A stretch of 28,506 nucleotides of DNA. It comes from Silene noctiflora. Lineage: Eukaryota > Streptophyta > Magnoliopsida > Caryophyllales > Caryophyllaceae. The notes beneath the pieces are model-generated. The model was not told the origin of the DNA, did not search any database, and saw nothing but the letters and a program-made list of their open reading frames with translations. The translations under genes and the position numbers were made by a program. The stretch lies in NCBI GenBank assembly GCA_009801015.1, contig VHZZ01013715.1, positions 9,591 through 38,096 of the forward strand, given 5' to 3'. Within the stretch, counting starts at the first letter, position 1. Every line of letters begins with the position of its first letter. Shown here in pieces: positions 1 through 9,604 of the stretch.

Positions 1-300
1 GTAAACCAAGAGGAAATTCGTCCAAAACGTGTACTAAGTCGATCGACCAACATGAGTTGTGTCGATCGACAGAGAGTAAGCTTCTCATCAGATGGAATTC
101 TGAGTCTAACGAGCATGTCTATCGACATTTGTGATGATGGTCGATCGACAGGAATGCTTTGTCAATAGACACAAGGCAGAATTCTCCAACAGCAAAGTTC
201 CTGTATCAAAAAAGGCCATGTCTATCGACATTTGTGATGGTGGTCGATCGACAGGAATGAGAGGTCTATTGACCAGAAAGATTAGTCTATAGACAGACAG
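1..300 (-). repeat. Cluster of GTCNATNGAC palindromes inside Athila-like element
   Basis: About ten short copies of GTC-N-AT-N-GAC lie here, for example at 38-47, 61-70, 117-126, 140-149, 161-170, 220-229, 243-252, 264-273 and 285-294. Several are perfect palindromes (GTCGATCGAC, GTCTATAGAC). Two of them are carried in a direct repeat of about 44 bp with a 103-bp period (about 114-157 and 217-260). The stretch lies 3' of gag on the coding strand of the minus-strand Athila-like element, so it is probably internal or spacer sequence of that element. No convincing protein is encoded. Confidence 0.7.
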
Positions 301-540
301 TAGTAACTTTGCTCCTTGCTCTTCTAAACTCTTCCACACTTCCTTCTTGCTCCAATAATGAATGGATTTGGCCTCTAAGATCTTGAATGCGTCTCAAAAC
401 CTGCATTGGACATAAAACGCACCCAAGTAGCAAATTCGGGAGGAAATAGGATGAAATGATCAAATAAGCAAATAGAAATGCGTGGCAAACACGTGAATAA
501 ACGCATACAAAAGGCACGCATCACACACAGGTTTGAGAGG

Positions 541-2005
541 CAATGCGGGTATCAAGTTTAGCATCGGATTTTTGGTTGGCAATTACAAGTTGTTCAAAAG
601 CTTGCTCCCATGATGATTTTTGGTTAAATCTTTGGTTTTGAGCTTGGTTGTTGTTTTGGCTTTTGAAACCACCAAAGGGTTGTTTATTTTGGGTCATAAA
701 TTGTTTGCCTTGGAAACCCGAAGGAATTTGGGGATTTTGAAAATTTGGATTGAAACTTTGGTTTTGCCTTTAAAAGTTTTGGTTTGGGTTAAACCCTTAT
801 TGTTGTTGGGAGGAAGTCGGGTTTTGTATATTTTGCGAGGCATGTGACAAATAAGGATTAACATTTTTGCTATTGTATTGGTTGTTGAAACCTTGCCTTT
901 GATTTGTAGACTCTCATACCTTGTTGACTTGTTCATAGAATCCACCCTCTATTTGTGCAAGCAAAGGGCATTTGATTGGAGTGTGACCCTTTTCTCCACA
1001 AAGCTCACATGATAGGACTTGTCTCGTGGTGGAATTGGAGGGTTTTGAATTCAATAAGGCAACTTGTTGGATAAGGTCTTCTAGCACTCCCTTTACCTCT
1101 ACATTGAGGGTCGAGTTAGCCTCCTTGCCTTTACCCTTTAGGGATTGGAGATCACTATTCTAATCCATGGTACGACTTGCCATCTCCTCGATCAACTCCT
1201 TAGCCGACTTGTGGCCTAGAATATCTAAGACCCCCTTACCCGAGCCGGAGTCAAGGAACAACCTCAAGTCTTGTGTCAAGCATTTATAAAAGTTGTTGAT
1301 TAGCTCTGCATCCGGTATTCCATGGTGAGGGCACAACCTTTGAAGCCTCTTGTACCGTTCCCAAAACTCATATAATGTTTCATCATCTTCTTGTGTAAAG
1401 CTTTGCAATTCGCTTTTCACCTTCGCGGTCCTAGATGGGGGAAAGTATTTGGTTAAGAATGCGGCCGACAACTCATCCCAAGTTTTGAACGAGTCTGGAT
1501 CTCAATTCTTGAGCCAATCTTTGGCGGCCCCTATAAGAGATCTAGGAAACAAGCGTAGGCGAACCGCATCATCGGATACCCTGTTCATCGTGTACATGTC
1601 GCAATTGTCAAGGAAGTCATTTAAATTCTCATTGGGTTTCTCTAGTAGACTTCCCCTAAATTGATTAACTTGTACGAGGTTTAACAAGGCATTCTTGATT
1701 TCAAATTTATTAGCTTGAACCCGCGGCCTTTGGATACTTGGGTTCACGATGTGTTTTGGGGCCATCGTGTCCCGAATTGGAACCGGCTCCGTCATGGTTA
1801 CTTCCTCCGGAGTTCCAAAAGGATTATCAAAGGTATCAAGGTTCAATTCTACTTCTACTTCTAGTTCTTCCACTATTTGTTGTTCTTCTTCAATCGGTGT
1901 TTCAATCAACCCCCTTCTCTTCAATGCATTTAGTCTCCTTTCGGTTGCCTCAATTTCAAGGTCAATCTCGTAAAGTGGTTGACCTCTACGAGACCTCCTA
2001 TTCAT
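541..2005 (-). pseudogene. Decayed gag of an Athila-like Ty3 retrotransposon
   Basis: Read on the minus strand from the ATG at 2005, one frame carries an acidic N-terminal stretch, then a retrotransposon gag (capsid) region. This is recognisable from the leucine/arginine-rich DDAVRLRLFPRSLIGAAKDW segment and, after a break, a segment ending near KYFPPSRTAKVKSELQSF. A CCHC zinc knuckle (C-X2-C-X4-H-X4-C) follows at 968-1009, then an Asn/Gln-rich tail. The frame is interrupted by at least three stops: TGA at 1502-1504, TAG at 1160-1162 and TGA at 914-916. It cannot make a full Gag, so I call it a pseudogene. The primer binding site and LTR upstream (2121-4098) belong to the same element. Protease and polymerase regions would lie off the left edge. 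Athila placement rests on the tRNA-Asp-type primer site and gag character. The 3' limit near 541 is approximate. Confidence 0.85.
968..1009 (-). other. CCHC zinc-knuckle segment of the gag pseudogene
   Basis: On the minus strand these 42 bases encode a 14-residue C-X2-C-X4-H-X4-C motif (CELCGEKGHTPIKC), the nucleic-acid-binding knuckle typical of retrotransposon Gag. It is in the same frame as the capsid region upstream. Confidence 0.85.
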
Positions 2006-2120
2006 GCAATGAGCCTACACACTTGAAGAAGAGAGCTAATAACAAAGGTAGCACATCAAGTTGTGCAAAGTGGCAATGACCTAGTCTAGACACTACAAGA
2101 ATATTCTAATATGCAAATTG

Positions 2121-2140
2121 GCTCCCCGACAACGGCGCCA
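2121..2140 (-). other. Primer binding site, tRNA-Asp type
   Basis: The minus strand reads TGGCGCCGTTGTCGGGGAGC. It closely matches the primer binding site used by plant Athila-group elements, which is complementary to the 3' end of tRNA-Asp. It lies six bases inside the LTR end at 2147, the expected place for minus-strand priming. Confidence 0.85.
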
Positions 2141-2146
2141 AAAACT

Positions 2147-4098
2147 TGATGTGTGTTTTAAATACTGCAAGTGCACGGTGTTGTTATATTACTTGAGCTT
2201 CGAATCATGGGAAACGAAATGCACTACTAGATTATTCACATAGATAATGGTTTAGCTAGGTCGACAAGGTAGCAAGATTGATTATGAAACTAAGTAACTA
2301 AACTAGATAAGGAAAATAAACAAGCTAATTAAATGCAAACTAAGAGCAAGCAAACAAATAAGTTGTGTTCAATTTATAAAAAAGGCCTAGGACCCGACTT
2401 ATCCACCGATATTTGCTCCTACAAACTTAATTCCCGTTAAGTGGACATTAGGGTGGCGACAAGGAGGAAGACAGCTCTAATTCACCCAACACCTCTCTTT
2501 CGGTCTCATGTTACGACACTAGCTATGCCCACTCACATCCCTTTCGGTCTCGTAAGTTGAATCCTTAGGTCCAATTTCCCAACTCCCCTAAAGTCGTGCA
2601 CAACCTCAAGGTAGCCTAAAATAGTCACTAGAGTATTGATATCCCGCCATAATCCCGAGTCATCCCACTCCCTCGCTCTCTCGAGGGTCGATTTCAAGCT
2701 CTAAATTGAAGGGTCCTTCCAAGGTTCTCTCTTTCGGTCTCAACCAAGGTAGACAAGTAAACTAGCTAAGGTACCCAATCCCTCACCTAATTGATTCTCA
2801 TCGATGGTTAAGGGTTAAGGATCAAAGTAACACCCAACAAGTCCAATTAACAAATCTATTCCTTCAATTCACCCTTATCTCCACCTAAATACCCAATTAA
2901 GTGGGTCTTAATCAAGTATCATGCTTATGTCAAGGATAATCGAGTCCTAGTAAGAAGACTACTCACTAGTCATGTTTGTTAAGACAAAACAAATGATAAA
3001 GATTGAAACTTGGTAATTAAACATGCTACAAGTTGAACAATTATTAATGAGCACATAAATGAACAAATAGAGATTAGGGAGTAATAGTTAATCTATAAAA
3101 ATAACCAACTAGGCATAAAGATAGAATCTTTATGAAGAAATGCACAAAATCTCACACAAGCAATCTATCAAACACCTTCTATACATGATAATAAACAAAG
3201 AACAAGATGAAAACAACAAGTATGGAAGTGTTATTAAAGTAAACAAATGACAAACAAACTAAAAAGGAGAAGATTTATACCAACAATAGAAGAAAGATTG
3301 AGTCTTTGATAAATAATTGAAGAGATCCTTAAAAATCTTCTATTACAAACCAACACCCAAATGTAAACTATTGAAACTTAACTAATTCTAAGAGATTTTT
3401 CTAATTAATTAAAGCTTGATTAAAGAATGATTGAGAAAGTAATTAAGGAAAGTTTGCATAAATTAGGCTACGTTCAAAATCTAAGGTTATGTGCAAATGG
3501 GGTTAATAATGCTGTATTTATAGTATCCCATTGTATTAAGCCCAAAGAGGAGGAGTAGCCCAAAATCTTGTATGCAGCGCTCCTCTGCCGGTCGACCGGC
3601 TGCCGGCCTGCCTGCTGGCGCCGAGAAATCTCCAATTTCTGCCAAAATGAGTCACGGTGAGCTGCCTGCCGGTGAACCGGCTGCCGGCAGGAGACACCTT
3701 CTCTTCTTCATTTCCTTCTCTTGAGCTGGGGTCTTCTGTAGGTTAACCGACCGCCGATAGGCCTATCGGCACCGAGAGTTCTCTTCTTTTGCTCCTTTTT
3801 AATTCTTAAACATTGAAGTGTTGGGGTTGTGCCTTCCCACCGGTGGGCCGGTAACCGGCCTGCCGGCAGAGGGGCACATCTCAGCATTTTTCTCCTCTTC
3901 TTCCTTCTTTCCTCTTCCAAAACCGCTTCACTTGTTCCCATTTTCTCATTTTCGTCTCAATTCTTGCAAGGCGCGATAAAAACTCATAGGACGGGAAATT
4001 GGGATGCAAAAAACAAGCAAAAGTCATGAAACCGTGTAAAAACGGATCAAAAATACAAAGGAAAGAAAAGGAAATTATGACTAAATAAGCATATATCA
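2147..4098 (-). mobile_element. 5' LTR of the Athila-like element
   Basis: On the minus strand this 1952-bp stretch starts TGATATATGC and ends ACACACATCA, giving the TG...CA ends (TGAT/ATCA) expected of an LTR, and it is followed at once by the primer binding site. The gag pseudogene lies beyond. It includes a GC-rich palindrome cluster at about 3580-3870 in otherwise AT-rich DNA. The five bases outside its start, GTTCA (4099-4103), should be repeated at the far end of the element off the left edge. I see no gene in it. The 5' end is chosen from the terminal inverted TGAT/ATCA and could shift. Confidence 0.75.
3580..3870. repeat. GC-rich palindrome cluster within LTR
   Basis: Contains perfect palindromes CCGGTCGACCGG (about 3587-3598), CCGATAGGCCTATCGG (3754-3769) and CCCACCGGTGGG (3836-3847). 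Related strings such as CCGGTGAACCGG, GGCCGGTAACCGGCC and repeated GCCGGC lie among them. These sit in the promoter or leader part of the Athila-like LTR. Confidence 0.75.
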
Positions 4099-4127
4099 GT
4101 TCATTAGTTTTAGGTTCCAAAATTTTC

Positions 4128-4139
4128 GCTCTGAAACCA
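4128..4139 (-). other. Primer binding site, tRNA-iMet type
   Basis: The minus strand reads TGGTTTCAGAGC, one mismatch from the TGGTATCAGAGC primer site of many plant Ty3 and Copia elements. It starts four bases inside the LTR 3' end at 4143. It marks a second minus-strand element, into which the Athila-like element inserted just about 45 bp from the LTR end. Confidence 0.75.
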
Positions 4140-4182
4140 CTTTGTAACACCCCCATACACCAAGGTACCTTAACAAGGACTA

Positions 4183-6611
4183 CCCGCAATTTTTCATTTA
4201 TGGTCTTAATGTATTTTGATATTTTAATTAGGGCTAATTATGTTTTAAAAACTATTTTTGGTAAAAATAATATTTCTAGAAGTATAATATTTATAAGTAT
4301 GATAATAATGTCCGTCTCAAGTGTATAGTAGCCTTGGAGCGTGTTTTTAGCAAAACCGACTCAAAATGAGTTGTTTTGGGCCTAAGCATGTAATGGGCCT
4401 ATTTACTACCATATTACCCTACACTAACCCTCCCCCTTTATCTTCCTCATTATTAAAAATCTGAAAACACAACTCCATCATCTCCATTAAACCCTCTATT
4501 TTTCCTCCAAGCTTAGAAACTTCATATCTTGCTCATTTCTCCACCAAATCGTCTCACGCTTGCGCCATTCTTCCTCTTTTATCTTTCTCCATCTTTCCAA
4601 GTAATAAATTCTAGTCCTTTCTCCACTTTTCTAAATTCCATCTTTCTAGGGTTTGCCAAAATTGACCAATTTTATTGTATTGTGTTGCTAGGAAGCAATT
4701 TAAACAACCCGGCAGAAGATTCGTTCAAGATTGATAATACTTTGGACGAGTAAAGTGAGAAGAAGGTAACGATGATGGGTTACTCGACATTTATGTCAAA
4801 TTATTGTTTTTAATGTGAAAAAGTTAGTCTTTATGTGATTTAAGCGGATAATTCTACATGTTTAGGATGTTTCGAGTGATTTTTGTATGCAATCCCATGA
4901 CTTGTTTAATGAATAAGATGGTTTAGTTCCATGTATGAGTTCCAAGGATGAATTATGGTTTGTATCATGCTATCATACTCTTTTATGTCATGAAATTGTT
5001 GGATGAACTTGTTTGTAAGAAAATAGTTGAGGAAAAGTTAGTAATTGGATGTGTAAACAATTGGGTAAAGTTGGTTGTTGCAGTATATAAACTATTGATT
5101 TCCGTCTCAAACATATGTCCATATCGAGTATACATGTGAAGTTGGCATGATATTGCATACAAAAATCACTCAACAAACAAGAAACATCCTAAACATGTAG
5201 AAGCCACTTAAATCACATAAAGACCAACGCTTTCACTTTAAAAACACATAATTTGACATAAATGTCAAGTAACACATCATTGTTACCTTCTTTGCACTTC
5301 ACTCGTCCAAAGTATCGTCAATCTTGAACGAATCTTCTGTCGGGTTGTCTAAATTGCTTCCTAGCAACACAATGCAATGAAAAGGGTCAATTTTGGCAAA
5401 CCCTAGAAAGATAGAATTTAGAAAAGTCGAGAATATATTTATTCACATGAAATATTGTAGCATAAACACGTATGAGCTATACCTTGTCCGTTTATGCATT
5501 TAATATCGTGTTTCAAGTAAGAGCGCTACATGAAGTGAATCTTCCTTGTGAGTTTGTCATATTGCTTAATTCATGCGTATCTTATCTTACGCCCCACTTT
5601 GGCCGTTTCCCTAGTGTGGATTCACTCTGATCATTTCCGCCTCCTTAGGCCGTTTTCCTAATGTGGAGTACTCGGCTACCGTTTATTGACCTAGCCTTGG
5701 GTGCGACCGTTTGTCGTATGTCGTTCGGGAGACGTTTTCTCTCGAGAGTCTGGCCAGGTTTAGACTAGGACTGTTTGTCCTACTAAGTGGAGTTTGAGTC
5801 TAGAGTAGTAAAGGTCTTGTGTGGTTTGAATAGAGCACGTGTCATCTTTCATTTGAGTCCGCTTTGGTATTGATCATATCGACACTAGGGGGTGAGATAC
5901 AAGCCACCTAGTATCGATATGATTGGCGGGATTGATGTTCCCATTCGAATTTATGGTGAGATGGAAGCCATAGGTATGCATGTGACATTGGTAGCCATAT
6001 CCCGTCCATTATGTGTTAAAATGCTTTCAAGGAAAATGGCTACGGTTTTCACTCACATTTGTATTGAGTATGTTGTTCATGTGGTGACATATCGGGGATG
6101 TCTATGTGGATTATGCTTTGTTCTTGTTCAATACCCTCATTATCATGTTTTTCTATCTCATCTACTGCTCATGATCTCATGTCCTTTGTTATTCGAGTTA
6201 TTCATGCTATAATTGATATGCTCACTTAATTCAGTTTCTTGTTATGTTCATCTTGACTAAATATGGCTGGGAGAACCCTGAGTTACTCCCTACTGACTGT
6301 GGCATTCATGTTTCATGAATGAACAGGTTGCAGGTCGATGCTTCATGGGGTTATGCATGTGTGAGCTAGCGAGTGCCTAAGACTTTGGACCTTAGCTACG
6401 TTGTGACTTACCGTATACTTATCTATTCGTGGGATATCTTTTCCCCATTTACATTTATCTTGGTTTGTAAACCTAAGATTTGTATACCGTTTCACTTGGT
6501 TTTAATTATGTTCGTGGATTCCCGCGTTTGAACTTAAAAGGTTTTTAAAATCTCGCATTTTTCCGCTGCATCGTTTATTAGTTATGTTTTGATATATCGC
6601 GGGGTGTCACA
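4183..6611 (+). mobile_element. Nested LTR, probably solo, plus strand
   Basis: It ends with ATATCGCGGGGTGTCACA at 6611, a typical plant Ty3 LTR terminus preceded by a long T-rich, gene-free leader. It lies inside the minus-strand LTR of another family. The start is unclear: sequence of the nested family is recognisable from about 4183 (CCCGCAATTTTTC), but its expected TG start is missing and no target duplication is seen. No primer binding site or polymerase follows, which suggests a solo or broken LTR. A large inverted repeat lies inside it (4625-5427). Confidence 0.5.
4625..5427. repeat. Large inverted repeat, arms about 275-282 bp
   Basis: The left arm (4625-4899) and right arm (5146-5427) are reverse complements over nearly their whole length, with scattered mismatches and short indels, and 246 bp between them. 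Shared stretches include CTAGGGTTTGCCAAAATTGA, GAAGATTCGTTCAAGATTGA and CTACATGTTTAGGATGTTTC. Transcription through this region would give a long hairpin RNA. Confidence 0.9.
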
Positions 6612-7340
6612 CCATAGTAACCAGTAACCGACTACACATCAAGGTGTGTAGTCCTACCAGATTACCCATCGCAATAGGTAATCCACACCGTTAGTAGGGA
6701 CTGCAGCCATACCACCAAATTTCCCGCTCATCGCAACGAGCGAACCCAGATCATTAATGTACACATCCCCTTGTGACGGGAGCCACAAGAGGCGAACATG
6801 GGGTTGGAACCATCTCCTGAAAATGGCTCCACAACAACATCCAACATCCAAACACAATAATCTCAATCATAATCATAACCACAATAAACCATCACAATAC
6901 ACCTTATACCAATTATGCAATCAACTGAGTAGGGAAACCCTACCTTTTCACAATCCGTCACACTGCAACCAATCATACAAATGCACAACGAGTACTACAT
7001 CATCACCTACAATAATGGTAATCAAGCAATACTAATCACAACCAACACAATAAATCTCTACCCCCAACCCAGCCCAAATTAGGGTTTGCATCAACTCTAA
7101 TTAACAACCATAAACTGAAATAAGAAATACTAGAGACTTACCCACGCTATCGACATGGAAATGAGATGCAAGAACCCACAATCGATCAATCTAGGCTTAG
7201 GAAATGATGAGGGTGATTAGAGAAGAATGAAACGTAGTTTAGGTTTGTGAAAAAAATGATTTTAGAAACTGATTACATGATATTTATACTTTCTAATCAC
7301 CTTAACTAAAACCGCGAAAATTAACGCAACTAAACCGGGC

Positions 7341-7483
7341 ACTCGATCGAGTACCTGTCATACTCGACCGAGTACGCCACACTCCACCGAGTACCACCAC
7401 GCTCGGTCGAGTTCAACCAAAGCAAAACCCTGACTCAAAACACTGACAGACACACTCGATCGAATATCCCCCACTCGACCGAG
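7341..7483. repeat. ACTCGNNCGAGT palindrome cluster (left LTR)
   Basis: Six related 12-mers lie within 143 bp: ACTCGATCGAGT at 7341-7352 (perfect palindrome), ACTCGACCGAGT at 7362-7373 and 7472-7483, and diverged forms at 7381-7392, 7401-7412 and 7453-7464. They lie close to the 5' end of the minus-strand LTR. The same motif occurs at the matching place in the LTR at 26807-28111. Confidence 0.8.
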
Positions 7484-7514
7484 TTCTCTATACTCATAAA
7501 TCCGTGGTATTACA

Positions 7515-9604
7515 AACTTGCTGTATAATGTTACTTCTAATCTGGAGAAGAACAAATGGTGAAAACGAAGAAGCGCTTGCACTTTCTTAGAAAATTTAAA
7601 ATGAATTTTGGCTACAATATATTTTGGGTAAATCGAATACCTTTCGTTTTGATTAATAGTTATCTATTATCTTTAAAAAAAAAAGAATGTCTTTCAACAC
7701 TTTACGTCTTCGGCTATAAGCTCGTGCCTCACCACGAGTTGCTTAGTCCTCAACTCCTCCTTATCCATGGGGATGTCATTTGGAAGTCGAAAAGCTTCAC
7801 AACTGCCCACTTTTTTCTGGCGCATAATACGTACCATATGCTGAGCTAGCAACCAATGATGTACGGATAATGGAGCTTTTGTTTGTGCCCAAATGAAGAT
7901 GTTCATAATCTTTTAATAGACATGTAACCAAGCTACAAGCACATGGAAATATGGAAATACATTATTGGTTTTGGCTAACAACAATGCCCTTTTATGCCGA
8001 TGATTACCATAAATGAATTCACTACTTCAATTTAGTGCAGGTAAATGTCAAAAGTTCGGAGCACATTAGGATAGAATAGCATCATTACCACTCCGGTAGT
8101 TAGAAATCGCGGCACAGCGCTATTTTTTACCCCCATGTAACGAGTATTTATCCTATAACAAGCTGCAGATGTTCAACATCTTGGCTGCAATAGAGCTATT
8201 TGCTTTAAATGGGATGTGGATAGATGTTAGGAGGCAATCCAGCCATAACCGGCACTGCTGGAATTTACAGCAATGCCGTTGATCTATGGATTGCAGAATC
8301 ATGGTTACACTGTAACTTGTGAGTTGTGATTACTGGGTTGTGGTTGGGCTCCAATCTGCTCTAAGCATGATTGGAAATTTCATCAACGGTCAAGTCATCA
8401 AGGCTAGGGTTACAGCTTACAATCGACTCAACACATGAAGGTACTCGTGTACTTCGTCATTGGACCCTGATGTTTCACGGAGTATATAGCATTGTTACAT
8501 GATTTATACCTATGTAACTCGACTTTCAGCCTCTTTCTTAATAACACAGTAGATATAACAAATTACCTCAGGTATCTAAAAAATCGGTCACAATGTGTTT
8601 GACTTTACTCCATAATCGATACCAGATATTTCTTGAGATCGATAATATTCTAACGTCAACGAAAACATTTACCACTTGCACTTCAAAAACAACAGACTAA
8701 TACTTCAACACTGACGTGTCACAAGCTTGTGACATCTCACGGCCAGTTTAAATAATGGTAAAAAGGAAAGGTGGTTGTGAGTCTGTATGATGCGGGTAGG
8801 ACGGGTCTTCCTGTAAATACAGGAGCTGGTTGAGATGTCACGAGTACCTTTCATCACAAGCAAGAATAGCTATTGCTTCAAAGAGATAAAGATTAACAAT
8901 AATAGACTGAATTTTTCAAAGATTACATGAATACCGTACACATTGGAACTGCCTCACTAGGACAATGCATAATGAAGCCCATATTCCATGATACAAGACG
9001 AGGTCCGTAAATTCAACCCCATATCACCACTCCCATCTTTACTAATATGATACAATTGCGAAAGGAGAAACTCTGAAACTCAGTTACATAATCCCTGCAA
9101 CAACAATATTGGAACATGTCACAAAGGCAATCTCCCAAAAATATGTGTATTTCTTCTATTTGAGTCTTTTAAAAATTAGCTTGAAGTAAATAACCGAACT
9201 ACCCGTCAAGTACACTTATTGTTCTGGTAATTTATTAAGGTCGAAAGATTAGGATACAACAAAAGTGGTACAAAGAGTCAAAGACTGTCCAACACCTAGG
9301 GCAAAAACAAAGGGACTAGATCAGTCAGGACTCAAAACAAAGAAAATAACACCCGAGAATCCAAAAGGGCCTAAAAATCACTATTAGTGAAACCTGCCGA
9401 CTTGACCAAGAAACCTTCTCCAATGGCACCCACCCACTATATAAGTAGGTTAGGACTAAAGAGTAAACAAAGGATATTATTGTACACTAAGACCTTTTTT
9501 TGTTGTGTTTCTTAAATCTTGTCACTTTTTTCCGTAAGATACCAAGAAACAGGAATAAGAAAGTGTTTTAGAGTCGACTTTTAAACCTGCCGCATAATAT
9601 TGAT
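7515..9604. other. Intergenic stretch, no gene seen
   Basis: Between the LTR start and the last exon of the proline-rich gene no frame is long or protein-like. An 18-bp perfect palindrome lies at 8717-8734. The last few hundred bases probably hold the 3' UTR of the minus-strand gene. An AATAAA on the minus strand at 9231-9236 is a possible polyadenylation signal, but it is far from the stop (about 370 bp). Confidence 0.5.
8717..8734. repeat. 18-bp perfect palindrome
   Basis: TGTCACAAGCTTGTGACA reads the same on both strands. A related GAGATGTCACGAG lies about 100 bp further on (around 8832), so this could be part of a small degraded repeat element. Confidence 0.6.

Larger units (their letters stand above)
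4143..7514 (-). mobile_element. Interrupted 5' LTR of a Ty3-type element, minus strand
   Basis: On the minus strand the LTR starts TGTAATACC at 7514 and ends GGGGGTGTTACA at 4143, next to a tRNA-iMet-type primer site. Its outer part (6612-7514) is the reverse complement of material in the plus-strand LTR at 26807-28111: both carry the ACTCGNNCGAGT cluster, a stretch near GGATGTACACATTAA, and a GGTGTGTAGTC segment. The last about 40 bp (4143-4182) match the 3' end of that LTR. The middle is replaced by another LTR (about 4183-6611), and the matching 27680-28070 portion is missing, so the insertion came with a deletion or an earlier rearrangement. Confidence 0.7.

Noticed and set aside
694-945. 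Minus-strand frame in the gag tail
   Set aside because: It is out of frame with the zinc knuckle and gag, and reads Asn/Lys-rich sequence by frame shift of the decayed tail.
5892-6212. 106-codon plus-strand frame
   Set aside because: It lies within a nested LTR and has no protein-like composition or known domain.
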